A DNA stretch of 64,000 nucleotides from Flintibacter muris. GTDB lineage: Bacteria; Bacillota; Clostridia; Oscillospirales; Oscillospiraceae. Made by a program: the position numbers and the translations under genes. The notes beneath the pieces were generated by a model, which did not search any database, was not told where the DNA came from, and saw only the letters and a program-made list of their open reading frames with translations. The stretch covers positions 62,001 through 126,000 of the forward strand of contig NZ_CALPCP010000007.1 in NCBI RefSeq assembly GCF_943192995.1, given 5' to 3'. Positions 1 to 7,241 of this stretch are shown in pieces. The stretch's first letter is position 1, and the number at the start of each line of letters is the position of its first letter.

Positions 1-1
1 C

Positions 2-1036
2 TTCTTAGTCCGGGAGGAGGGCCAGCCCATCTGGGAGACCGACATGCACGCCCCCGCCACCCTCATCCAGAACCTGGAGACCACCATCCAGGACCCCCTG
101 TCCCGAAATCCCAGGGTGCTGGCGGCCATCCGCCGCAGCCACCAGAGCTTGCAGCGGGCTCTGGCCCGGCTCTATCCCGGCTCCCTGCTGCTTACGTTGT
201 CTGCCGACATTATCCACCAGCGCCTGCTGGAGAAAATCACCGCCTATAACAATGTCCCCGCCGTTCCCACCACCCCCAGGGTGCTGGGGGAGAACATGTG
301 CGTCCCCTACGGCAAGCTCCTGCGGGGCAAGACGGTGCCCAATACAGTGACCAAGACCATCCACACCGACAGGGTCTACTCCCCCGACCTGTCTGAGAGC
401 GTGATGGAGCCCTTCCCCTACTACGCCCCCATTTCCAGCCAGATCAGGACCATCAAATCCTTCGACAGGCCTGTGATTCTGGTGGACGACCTGATGCACC
501 CCGGCTTCCGCTTCAAGGCTCTGGACCCCATTCTCCGCCGGGAGGGGGTGCCCATCCGCATGGTACTGGTGGGGGTGCTGTCCGGCTATGGCAAGGACCT
601 GATGGACCACTGGGAGAGGCCGGTGGATTCGGTGTACTTTCTGCCCACCCTGCGCCAGTGGTTTATTGAGGCCACCCTCTACCCCTTTATCGGGGGCAAC
701 ACCGTCCGGCGGTCCAGCTCTCCGGTGCCCGGACTGCTGCCCGGCATCAACCACATTTTGCCCTACGCCAGCCCCGTCTATCAGGAGCCCTGTGCCCGGG
801 AGGCGGTGTTCCAGCTGTCCAAGGCCTGTCTGGAGGGGGCGCTGGATATCATTCGCACTCTGGAGCAGGAGTACCGCATCCTCTACGGCCGCAACCTGAC
901 CCTGGCCCGCCTGCCCGAGGCTGTGATTCTCCCCCTGTGCCCCGACAAGGGCACCTGCCTGCACTACGACCCCACCCTGTCTGCCTCCGTCTACCTGGAA
1001 AACGACCTGGAGCAGCTTTTGAGGCAAAATCAGTAA
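2..1036 (+). CDS. conserved hypothetical protein with phosphoribosyltransferase-like motif (5' partial)
   Basis: The frame is open to the left edge. The first ATG, at 44, has no ribosome-binding site at normal distance, so the gene very likely starts outside the window. About two thirds of the way in, the stretch RPVILVDDLMHPGFR matches the acidic PRPP loop of phosphoribosyltransferases (hydrophobic strand, two Asp, then a small turn). I recall this C-terminal architecture from Clostridia proteins annotated as cytidyltransferase-related, where an N-terminal nucleotidyltransferase precedes it; that part would lie upstream. Substrate unknown. The stop codon is followed at once by the ribosome-binding site of the next gene, which suggests one transcript with the next two genes. 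Family assignment is inference. Confidence 0.6.
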   Translation, partial: FLVREEGQPIWETDMHAPATLIQNLETTIQDPLSRNPRVLAAIRRSHQSLQRALARLYPGSLLLTLSADIIHQRLLEKITAYNNVPAVPTTPRVLGENMCVPYGKLLRGKTVPNTVTKTIHTDRVYSPDLSESVMEPFPYYAPISSQIRTIKSFDRPVILVDDLMHPGFRFKALDPILRREGVPIRMVLVGVLSGYGKDLMDHWERPVDSVYFLPTLRQWFIEATLYPFIGGNTVRRSSSPVPGLLPGINHILPYASPVYQEPCAREAVFQLSKACLEGALDIIRTLEQEYRILYGRNLTLARLPEAVILPLCPDKGTCLHYDPTLSASVYLENDLEQLLRQNQ

Positions 1037-1049
1037 GGAGGTCCTTTCT

Positions 1050-2129
1050 GTGCTTGACATTCCAAATATCCGCGCTGTGCTGGACACCGCCAGCCGGTGG
1101 GACATGGACCTGGCCCAGTTCGCCTGCTGGGGCCACGCCCATCTGCTGAACCCCGTCCTCCCCCCGGAGGAGCTGGCGGCCTGGGAGGAACTGACCCAGG
1201 TCACCCTCCCAGAGGACTACCGGGCCTATCTCACCCAGCTGGGCAACGGCGGGGCCGGCCCGGCCTACGGGCTGTTTCCTCTCTCCCTGCCCAAGGACGA
1301 GTTCGCCCAATACCTCCAGCAGCCCTGCATCTACAGCGACGGCCAGGAGGAGAAATTTCAGGACGTGGTACAGCGCTTCGTCCACTGGGAGGACTTCGAC
1401 GACGACTGGTCCCTGTATCTGGACTACTTTCCCGACACTCCCTCCTGGAAGGACCAACGGTGGCAGAACGAGCACCGGAAGGAGTGGGGAGACGAGCTGG
1501 ACCGGCTGATCGACCAGACTATTATCTTCCCGCTCCTCCATTACGGCCAGTATCAAATCACCAACGAGGGCTGCTCCGGGGACATCTTTATCATCCTCAA
1601 CGGCTCCCACCGGGGGTATATCCACTGTGCCACCGCCGACTGCGACGCCGGTCTGGCCTTCCGGGAGCCGCGCACCTTTGCCACCTACAAGGAGGACTAT
1701 CTGAAGCGGACCTTTGCAGATTATTTCATGGAGTATGTGAACCGCACAGAGGATGTGTGTAACAATCTGTCCGCCGAAACGCGCCAAAAATTCCAGCGGG
1801 AGCGCGCCCAGGCCCGGGATTTTCTTGCCGCCGTCCAGGCCCGGGACTGGGATGGGGTGGTCAAGCTGCTGAACGCTATTGAGGACCCGGCAGCCTTGTC
1901 TACCAAGAGCAAGAGCCTCTATATCCACTATGATGAAAATCACCTGCTCTCCCCTCTCTCCACAAATCCGGCCGTGAAGCGGTTCTACGATAAGCTCTAT
2001 GGGCGGCACGGCCGGGACCACGGCAACTGGGTCACCTGGGTCCAATGCCATGACCCGGCAGAAACCCATCGCGCCCCATACCCCCGCCCCACCTTTGAGG
2101 CCTTCGCACAGACCTTTTTTGACCCGTAA
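1050..2129 (+). CDS. SMI1/KNR4 family protein
   Basis: 359 residues from a GTG start at 1050, preceded at 7-9 bases by AAGGAGG that overlaps the stop of the upstream gene. Residues about 30-75 carry the SMI1/KNR4 signature: LPEDYRAYLTQLGNGGAGPA followed by YGLFPL. In bacteria this fold often acts as an immunity protein against polymorphic toxins, but many copies are stand-alone and of unknown role. No toxin gene is adjacent; the neighbours are a phosphoribosyltransferase-like protein and a dehydrogenase-like protein, so an immunity role is not supported here. The remaining roughly 250 residues show no motif I recognise. No signal peptide or membrane segment is visible, so it is probably cytoplasmic. 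Confidence 0.75.
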   Translation: MLDIPNIRAVLDTASRWDMDLAQFACWGHAHLLNPVLPPEELAAWEELTQVTLPEDYRAYLTQLGNGGAGPAYGLFPLSLPKDEFAQYLQQPCIYSDGQEEKFQDVVQRFVHWEDFDDDWSLYLDYFPDTPSWKDQRWQNEHRKEWGDELDRLIDQTIIFPLLHYGQYQITNEGCSGDIFIILNGSHRGYIHCATADCDAGLAFREPRTFATYKEDYLKRTFADYFMEYVNRTEDVCNNLSAETRQKFQRERAQARDFLAAVQARDWDGVVKLLNAIEDPAALSTKSKSLYIHYDENHLLSPLSTNPAVKRFYDKLYGRHGRDHGNWVTWVQCHDPAETHRAPYPRPTFEAFAQTFFDP

Positions 2130-2156
2130 ATCAAATCTACAGGACGTGATATTATC

Positions 2157-3398
2157 ATGTATTATTACAATTTTAACGGCGCAACCCTGGTCTCCCTGAT
2201 CCCGCTGGAGGGCTTGGGGCCTGAGGCGGAGCCCTCCAACAGCTGGCGTCTGTTCGCCGCCGTTCCCGGCGACCCGGTGCTGGGCCGGGCCTCCTTCAAG
2301 GTCACCCATCTCGGCCAGCTGACAGGGGCCGGACACGGCCTGGAGGCGCTGGACGCCTCCCGCCTGGCCCAGGTCCAGGTGGACGAGCGAATTGCCCGGG
2401 CCGTGGAGGACGGCAGGGTCACCGCCGTCAACATCAGCCGCCCCGGCTGGGAGAAGCTGGTCAAATGGTCCCCCAGCTCGGGGAAAAAGCGGGTGAACAT
2501 CGTCGCTATCGGGGATGTGGGCTCCACCCTCCTCACCGGCCTGAAGCTGCTGGGGGGAGATGTGATCTCCTCCATTGGCATCTGTGACCTGTCCGAGCAA
2601 ATCACCGCCCGGTGGGAGTTTGAGATGGGCCAGATCAATCTGCCCTGGGACTACAACGTCTTCCCCGAGGTGGAGGTTATTTCCCAGGAAAACCTCTTTG
2701 ACTGCGACATGTTCGTCTTTGTGGCCTCCAAGGGCATCCCGCCGGTGGGCTCCCAGGTGAAGGATGTGCGCATGGCCCAGTTTGAGGCCAACGCGGGCAT
2801 TGTGAAGCACTACGCCAAGCTGGCCCGGGAAAAGGACTTTCAGGGGCTGTGGTGCGCTGTGTCCGATCCGGTGGACCCCCTGGCCAAGACCGCCTATCTG
2901 GAGAGCAACAAGGACGGGAACGGCGCCTGGGACGGCCAGGGCCTGCGGCCTGAGCAGGTCCAGGGCTTTGGCCTGGGAGTGATGAACGCCCGGGCGGCCT
3001 ACTTTGCCAGGCGGGACCCCAGGCTGGCCTCCTTCCTCACCGAGGGACGCTCCTACGGCCCCCACGGCACAGGGCTGTGGGTTGCCAACTCCATCCAGAA
3101 CTACGACGAGGAGATCTCCCGGGAGCTGACCCAGCTCACCGTTACCGCCAACCTGAAAATGCGGGAGATCGGCTTTAAGCCCTACGTGGCCCCGGCCCTG
3201 TCCTCCGGGGCGCTGTCGCTGCTGCTCACCCTCCGGGGGGCGTGGCACTGCGGATCGGTCTTCCTGGACGGGGTGTACATGGGCGTGAAGAACCGCTACA
3301 CCCCCGCCGGAGTGGAGACCGAGCTGCTGCCCCATATCCCGGACCAGCTTTTTGGCCACATCCGGGAGGCGGCGGAGCATTTGAAAACCATCCTATAA
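2157..3398 (+). CDS. lactate/malate dehydrogenase-like protein
   Basis: 413 residues. After an N-terminal extension of about 115 residues comes a Rossmann start (VNIVAIGDVGSTLLTGL) in which the glycines of the dinucleotide loop are conserved, then the VSDPVDPLAK segment that corresponds to the VTNPVD region of Ldh_1 enzymes. FGLGVMNARAAYFARR follows where family members place their substrate Arg/Asp loop. The long N-terminal part and the weak substrate-site match mean it may not be a true lactate or malate dehydrogenase. It lies 27 bases after the SMI1 gene, probably the same transcript. The Shine-Dalgarno (AGGACGTG) is modest. Function beyond the fold is not established. Confidence 0.65.
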   Translation: MYYYNFNGATLVSLIPLEGLGPEAEPSNSWRLFAAVPGDPVLGRASFKVTHLGQLTGAGHGLEALDASRLAQVQVDERIARAVEDGRVTAVNISRPGWEKLVKWSPSSGKKRVNIVAIGDVGSTLLTGLKLLGGDVISSIGICDLSEQITARWEFEMGQINLPWDYNVFPEVEVISQENLFDCDMFVFVASKGIPPVGSQVKDVRMAQFEANAGIVKHYAKLAREKDFQGLWCAVSDPVDPLAKTAYLESNKDGNGAWDGQGLRPEQVQGFGLGVMNARAAYFARRDPRLASFLTEGRSYGPHGTGLWVANSIQNYDEEISRELTQLTVTANLKMREIGFKPYVAPALSSGALSLLLTLRGAWHCGSVFLDGVYMGVKNRYTPAGVETELLPHIPDQLFGHIREAAEHLKTIL

Positions 3399-3424
3399 CG
3401 CCGTTGTTTACAGGAGGCTGCTTT

Positions 3425-3868
3425 ATGGAGTTCAGAGAAGAAAAACGGGACCTGTTTTCCGTTCCGGAGGACTACTATTTGGCCCATTGTATCAGTGCGG
3501 ACTTTGCGCTGGGAAAGGGCATCGCTGTGGAGTTCAACAGGCGGTTTGACATGAAACGGAAGCTGAAGGACCACTATCCGGACTATCTCGCCCGGTGGCA
3601 GGCGGAGAAAAAACGCTCCGGCTGTATCCTGGCCGGGCGCGTCTTTAACCTGATTACCAAGGAGCGATATTTCCAAAAGCCCACCTACAACAGCCTGCGG
3701 GGGGCGCTGGAGTGTATGAAGGCGCTGTGCGGGGAAAAGGACATCCGCCGGGTGGCGATGCCGGTCATCGGCTGCGGGCTGGACCGGCTGGAGTGGGAAA
3801 AGGTGTCGGAAATGATCCAGGAGGTATTTGCCGGCACAGAAGTGGAAATTTTGGTTTGTAAACAGTAG
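3425..3868 (+). CDS. macro domain protein (ADP-ribose binding or hydrolysis)
   Basis: 147 residues starting at ATG 3425 after CAGGAGG; an in-frame extension upstream overlaps the previous gene and is ignored. The protein is a single macro domain of the Poa1p/TARG1-like kind: AHCISADFALGKGIAVEFNRRF near the N-terminus is the usual 'cis(q)D..mg.GIA..f' ligand loop, and VAMPVIGCGLDRLEW is the second phosphate-binding loop with its GCGLD motif. Such proteins bind ADP-ribose, and some remove it from proteins or process ADP-ribose 1''-phosphate. It is followed 13 bases later by a flavodoxin-fold reductase gene. No transmembrane or signal segment is visible. Confidence 0.85.
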   Translation: MEFREEKRDLFSVPEDYYLAHCISADFALGKGIAVEFNRRFDMKRKLKDHYPDYLARWQAEKKRSGCILAGRVFNLITKERYFQKPTYNSLRGALECMKALCGEKDIRRVAMPVIGCGLDRLEWEKVSEMIQEVFAGTEVEILVCKQ

Positions 3869-3881
3869 GGAGGCAGAAATC

Positions 3882-4943
3882 ATGTCCCTTGTTTTGCTCT
3901 ATCCCGCCCCCGACTCCGGCTGGGCGGGCCAGCGGCTGGACGGCGTTTTAAAGTGCGCCCTGGCCGGGCGGGAGGTTTGTGTTCTGCGCACAGCGGAGGA
4001 GTTGACTGGCCTGGAGGGGAAGCGGTTGCTGCTGGCCCTGGCTTTGGGGGATACGGGCGTTAATGTGGAATACATACGCATGCTCTCCCGGCTGCGGAGG
4101 GAGCCGGGGCTTCTTCAGGGCTGCACCGGCGGCCTGATTGTAGACGGGGCGGGAGAGCTGTACACCAAATCCGCCGCCGCTGAGGCCGCTCTGGCCCTGA
4201 ACCTGGCGGGCTGCGCCCTGGTGGGGCGGCCCCTGGTGGAGGCCACCGGTTCTCTGGCCAACTTTGAGGTACAGGCCAAAAACCTGAACACCGGCCGGAT
4301 GGGGGCCTACCGCCACGCCGCCGCCGAGCTGACGCAACGGGCAGAGACGGAATGTTTCCTGAAAAAGGAGCGGCCCGAGGTGCTGGTCCTCCACGCCTCC
4401 AGCCACCACACCTCCAACACCATGGACCTGTGGGCCCGGGTGCGGGAGAAGCTGGAGGGACAGTGTGCCGTCCATGAGATCGGCCTACGCAACGGCACCT
4501 TGTCCGACTGCTCCGGCTGTCCCTATACCATGTGCCTCCACTTCGGCGAGCAGGGGGGCTGCTTCTACGGCGGCGTGATGCGGGATGAGGTCTACCCCGC
4601 CGTCCGGGCGGCGGACGCCCTGGTGCTGTTGTGTCCCAATTACAACGACGCTTTGTCCGCCAACCTCACCGCCTTTATCAACCGGCTTACCGCCCTGTTC
4701 CGCCAAACCCGGTTTTATGACAAGGCTGTCTTTGCTATCGTGGTGTCAGGCTACTCCGGCGGGGACGTGGTGGCCCGGCAGGTGATTGCCGCTATGAACA
4801 TGAACAAGTCCTTCTATCTGCCCCAAAACTTTGCCCTGATCGAAACGGCCAACAACCCCGGCCAGGCCCTGGCCCTGCCCGGGATTGCACAGCGGCTGGA
4901 GGGTTTTGCCCAAAATATTCTGGACACGCTGAAAGCCCCCTGA
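3882..4943 (+). CDS. flavodoxin-fold NAD(P)H-dependent oxidoreductase
   Basis: 353 residues from ATG 3882, chosen because GGGAGGC lies just upstream; a longer frame overlaps the macro-domain gene. The C-terminal half (from about residue 165) is an FMN-reductase/flavodoxin fold: VLVLHASSHHTSNT is the FMN phosphate loop, a short Cys cluster (SGCPYTMC) follows, then ADALVLLCPNYNDALSANLTAF, the flavin-contacting loop typical of NADPH-dependent FMN reductases. The N-terminal half looks like a separate alpha/beta domain and I do not recognise it. Two near-identical hairpins directly after the stop end the transcript. The substrate is unknown. Confidence 0.7.
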   Translation: MSLVLLYPAPDSGWAGQRLDGVLKCALAGREVCVLRTAEELTGLEGKRLLLALALGDTGVNVEYIRMLSRLRREPGLLQGCTGGLIVDGAGELYTKSAAAEAALALNLAGCALVGRPLVEATGSLANFEVQAKNLNTGRMGAYRHAAAELTQRAETECFLKKERPEVLVLHASSHHTSNTMDLWARVREKLEGQCAVHEIGLRNGTLSDCSGCPYTMCLHFGEQGGCFYGGVMRDEVYPAVRAADALVLLCPNYNDALSANLTAFINRLTALFRQTRFYDKAVFAIVVSGYSGGDVVARQVIAAMNMNKSFYLPQNFALIETANNPGQALALPGIAQRLEGFAQNILDTLKAP

Positions 4944-4996
4944 TGAAAGGAGGCTTTTTGACAATTTGAAAGGCCCCCTGATGAAAGGGGGCCTTT
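4932..4996. terminator. paired hairpins, bidirectional terminator
   Basis: Two hairpins with almost the same stem sit side by side. The first (4932-4959) uses AAAGCCCCCT against AGGAGGCTTT followed by a T run and overlaps the upstream stop codon. The second (4969-4996) uses AAAGGCCCCC against GGGGGCCTTT and serves the convergent M23 gene. The shared loop GATGAAA suggests one arose by duplication of the other. Confidence 0.8.
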
Positions 4997-4998
4997 CT

Positions 4999-5757
4999 TC
5001 ATTTGAGATAATCTCTGGGGTCCACCGGCTGGCCGTTGAGGAGGGTCTCCAGGTGGACATGGGAGCTCACTCCCACCTCGGCGATGGCGGAGGAGCCCAC
5101 GGTGCCCAGCTCGCCGCCGATGTCTACCGAATCTCCAACCTCTACCATCACATCCTCAGCCAGGTTGCAGTACCAGGACTGGAGCCCGCCGCCGTGGTTG
5201 ACCACTACGGTGGTGCCCATAAGGCCGTCGGTATACACCTGTTCCACGGTGCCGGCGCTGATGGACAGCACCTTTACCCCCTGGGCGGCGGCGATATCCA
5301 GTCCGCCATGGGTGCGCCAGTCCCCAAGGGTGGGATCAAAAGACAGGGTTTCCACGCTGAAATCCCGCAGTACGGTGCCCTGCACCGGCCAGGTGAACAC
5401 CTTGGAGATGGTCTCCTTGCTGTTCTGAGTATCCGGTTCAGGGGTTGTGTCCTTCACGGGGGCCGGATCGTCCGGCTGAGAGGCTGACTGGGGTTTGCTT
5501 GTGGAGGGTGCGGGTGTAACAGGAGTGTCGTCCTTGGCGCTGGGAGTGGGGACAGAAGGCTTGGCCGCGCTCTGGTCCGGAATGGTCACAGAGGCGTCTC
5601 CCCCCACGGGCGCCGCGGCGCGGGTGTCGTTGACAACAGTTTTCAGCAGATAATAGCCCGAAATTCCTATGGTGGCGATGCACAGGAACAGGACTATGTA
5701 AAAGCCCTTTCCCATGGCAAAATCGCCCAGCTTGTTTAAAAAGCTCCGGTTTTTCAA
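4999..5757 (-). CDS. spoIIQ: M23 family metallopeptidase, SpoIIQ-like
   Basis: 252 residues from a TTG start at 5757 with GGAGGTGG just upstream. A single membrane segment spans about residues 19-40, followed by a low-complexity Pro/Ser/Thr linker to about 118 and a C-terminal LytM/M23 domain. Zinc-ligand positions look intact: H150 and D154 in THGGLDIAA, and H233/H235 in SHVHLE. This layout (membrane anchor, linker, M23) is that of SpoIIQ, the forespore protein that pairs with SpoIIIAH during engulfment; clostridial SpoIIQ keeps the metal ligands that B. subtilis SpoIIQ lacks. A sigma-F-like promoter upstream fits. Other membrane-bound M23 endopeptidases share the layout, so the symbol is an inference. 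Confidence 0.7.
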   Translation of the reverse strand: MKNRSFLNKLGDFAMGKGFYIVLFLCIATIGISGYYLLKTVVNDTRAAAPVGGDASVTIPDQSAAKPSVPTPSAKDDTPVTPAPSTSKPQSASQPDDPAPVKDTTPEPDTQNSKETISKVFTWPVQGTVLRDFSVETLSFDPTLGDWRTHGGLDIAAAQGVKVLSISAGTVEQVYTDGLMGTTVVVNHGGGLQSWYCNLAEDVMVEVGDSVDIGGELGTVGSSAIAEVGVSSHVHLETLLNGQPVDPRDYLK

Positions 5758-5775
5758 AAAACCACCTCCGAAGCC

Positions 5776-5805
5776 TATTTTGGACAGTTGGAGGGTTGGT
5801 TATAC
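5776..5805 (-). promoter_or_regulatory. sigma-F-like promoter of the spoIIQ-like gene
   Basis: Read on the minus strand, GTATA (5805-5801) matches the -35 GYATA. After a 15-base spacer, GTCCAAAATA (5785-5776) fits the -10 consensus GGNNANAHTR with one mismatch. The site ends 18 bases before the TTG start. The consensus is from B. subtilis; its use here is inference. Confidence 0.5.
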
Positions 5806-5831
5806 ATGGCCGGCAAAAATTTTCCCGTCCC

Positions 5832-5860
5832 TTGAAAAATGGAGGAAAAAGAGCTACAAT
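5832..5860 (+). promoter_or_regulatory. sigma-A-type promoter of rpiB
   Basis: TTGAAA (5832-5837), 17-base spacer, TACAAT (5855-5860), about 50 bases before the rpiB start. Confidence 0.6.
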
Positions 5861-5909
5861 AGAAAGAAAGAACGGCCCCCGGGCCTATTGGATGGGAGGA
5901 ACATTTTTT

Positions 5910-6347
5910 ATGATCGCGATCGCGTCTGACCACGGCGGCTACCAGCTCAAGGAGCACCTAAAGGCCTACCTGGCCGCCAAGGGCATCACCTGCGAGGACT
6001 TTGGCACCAACAGCGCCGACAGCTGCGATTATCCGGACTTTGCCGTGCCCGCCGCCCAGGCGGTGGCCAGCGGGCAGTGCGAGATGGGCATTGTGATCTG
6101 CACCACCGGAATCGGAATTTCCATCTCCGCCAACAAGGTAAAGGGTATCCGCTGCGCCCTGTGCGGCGATATCCTGTCCGCCGAGCTGACCCGCCGCCAC
6201 AACAACGCCAACATGCTGGCTCTGGGCGCGGGGATCACAGGGCCCATGGTGGCTGAGCGCATTGTGGATGTCTTTCTAAACACCGGATTTGAGGGCGGAA
6301 GACACCAGCGCCGGGTGGACAAAATGATGGATATTGAGAAGGATTAA
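5910..6347 (+). CDS. rpiB: ribose 5-phosphate isomerase B
   Basis: 145 residues, the usual RpiB length, from ATG 5910 with GGGAGGA before it. RpiB interconverts ribose 5-phosphate and ribulose 5-phosphate in the pentose phosphate pathway; some members act on allose 6-phosphate. The start IAIASDHGGYQLKEHL is the phosphate-binding N-terminus. The catalytic Cys is at about residue 64 in ICTTGIGISISANK, and the HNNANMLALGAG segment and C-terminal F.GGRHQRRV phosphate contacts are intact. The gene has its own promoter and terminator, so it looks monocistronic. Confidence 0.95.
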   Translation: MIAIASDHGGYQLKEHLKAYLAAKGITCEDFGTNSADSCDYPDFAVPAAQAVASGQCEMGIVICTTGIGISISANKVKGIRCALCGDILSAELTRRHNNANMLALGAGITGPMVAERIVDVFLNTGFEGGRHQRRVDKMMDIEKD

Positions 6348-6352
6348 CCGCC

Positions 6353-6385
6353 AAAGCCCCGGAGAGCAATGCTCTTCGGGGCTTT
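6353..6385 (+). terminator. rpiB terminator
   Basis: AAAGCCCCGGAGAGC pairs with GCTCTTCGGGGCTTT around an AAT loop, starting six bases after the stop codon. Confidence 0.8.
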
Positions 6386-6447
6386 CAGCGTGTCAAAAAA
6401 TTTCCGATTGTCCTTTTTGGCTCCCTCTCTGAGGGAGGCTTTCTTAC

Positions 6448-6525
6448 TGCAGGGGCGGCCTGCGGCCGCCCGCGGAAACAGACAGGCCCGCCCATGAAAG
6501 CAGGCGGCCAAAGGCCGCCCCTACA
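6448..6525. repeat. family A GC-rich inverted-repeat element (copy 1)
   Basis: Left arm GGGGCGGCCTGCGGCCGCC and right arm GGCGGCCAAAGGCCGCCCC flank a short variable centre. Similar elements lie near 9151, 26814, 40341 and 62801, with partial copies near 42080 and 60916. All are intergenic. A family B hairpin (CTCCCTC/GAGGGAG, about 6419-6443) adjoins on the left. Confidence 0.85.
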
Positions 6526-6596
6526 GGCAGAAGGAAACTTGTCTTTTGAAAAAAATACCTTGAACCTTTTGACAAAATATGCTATAGTAGTCTCAT

Positions 6597-6786
6597 GAGG
6601 CAAATAAAAGGGCAGGACGCAGGGGCTAGCCCCCCTGCGCCCCTGTGCGAGTGCTCCAACCACCCACACAACAGCATTGCTGCACCAGCTCACATTATAA
6701 CCCAGGTTTCTCTTTTTTTCAAGGGTTTTATGAGCTTGTGTCTTGAAATATGCGGTGTGGGATAGAGTATCCTGCGCCGCTTTTGT
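6597..6786 (+). ncRNA. ssrS: 6S RNA candidate
   Basis: A promoter (TTGAAC 6560-6565, 17-base spacer, TATAGT 6583-6588) precedes about 190 non-coding bases that fold as one long rod. Outer stem: AAAAGGGCAGGA with TCCTGCGCCGCTTTT (bulged). Next stem: CCCACAC with GTGTGGG. Then an open central bubble, which includes a small CAGCATTGCTG hairpin, then AGCTCA with TGAGCT and TATAACCC with GGGTTTTA closing on a terminal loop. This rod-bubble-rod form, the length and the strong promoter are the marks of 6S RNA, which binds RNA polymerase holoenzyme. No ORF of note lies inside. The ends are approximate. Confidence 0.6.
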
Positions 6787-6909
6787 TTGTCTCAGCGGGA
6801 AAACCTGTGGAGGGAGCTTCACCTCTTCTCCTGTGTACTCCCTCCGCAGGCAGAACCGTTGAGAAAACAGGGAGGCGGCCTTGTGCTGCCTCTGGGAAGG
6901 GGTAGTCCC
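6787..6909 (+). other. intergenic hairpin upstream of a small ORF
   Basis: The whole gap 6348-6909 holds the rpiB terminator, a family A repeat, the 6S RNA candidate and this tail. In the tail, CCTGTGGAGGGAG (6808-6820) pairs with CTCCCTCCGCAGG (near 6840-6852). No T run follows, so it may be a leader structure for the small gene at 6910 rather than a terminator. Confidence 0.4.
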
Positions 6910-7038
6910 ATGGAGGATTACAAAGAGATGTACTATACCATGGTCCGGGCCAGTGAGGAGGCCATCAACATTTTGGTGGAGGCCCAGCGCAAGTGTGAGG
7001 AGATGTACCTGGCCATGGCGGAGGCCGCCGAAGAATAA
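6910..7038 (+). CDS. small conserved hypothetical protein
   Basis: 42 residues from ATG 6910, preceded by GGAAGGGG; a longer upstream extension would run into the leader hairpin. The protein begins MEDYKEMYYTMVRASEEAIN and continues as an acidic, amphipathic helix ending in EAAEE. I recall similar short proteins beginning 'M.DYK.MY' in Clostridia genomes and phages, but no function is known to me. A strong terminator starts five bases after the stop. Confidence 0.6.
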   Translation: MEDYKEMYYTMVRASEEAINILVEAQRKCEEMYLAMAEAAEE

Positions 7039-7043
7039 AACAA

Positions 7044-7081
7044 AAGTGCAGGGACCTCAAATACTCGAGGTCCCTGCACTT
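7044..7081. terminator. strong hairpin terminator
   Basis: AAGTGCAGGGACCTC pairs perfectly with GAGGTCCCTGCACTT over 15 base pairs. Confidence 0.85.
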
Positions 7082-7106
7082 CTCAGTATATCAAAAAGTC
7101 TTTTCA

Positions 7107-7241
7107 GGCTCCCTCCCGGAGGGCGCTGCCGCCGCCCCAGGCGGTGACTGAGGGAGTTAACCGGCGGCTTTATACCTTTTCCGGCAAAACTCTCTCCGTC
7201 ACGGCTTCGCCGTGCCGCCTCCCTCTGTGAGGGAGGCTTTT
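7107..7241. repeat. family B repeats, two tandem copies
   Basis: Copy one runs from GGCTCCCTCCCGGAGGG to the AGGGAGTTAA near 7157. Copy two runs from CTCTCTCCGTCACGG to GAGGGAGGCTTTTTT at 7241, containing CGGCTTCGCCG as an inner hairpin. The same unit recurs near 6419, 56298, 60937 and 62710. Copy two abuts the 3' end of rnjA and could double as its terminator on the minus strand. Confidence 0.75.

Noticed and set aside
1050-2129. SMI1/KNR4 protein as immunity to a nearby polymorphic toxin
   Set aside because: No toxin, Rhs or LXG gene lies within reach; neighbours are metabolic-type genes.
849-3380. Very long minus-strand open frame (843 codons) across the first genes
   Set aside because: It is antisense to three genes with recognisable domains; its translation is low-complexity Gly/Leu/Val-rich, typical of the reverse strand of GC-rich codons.
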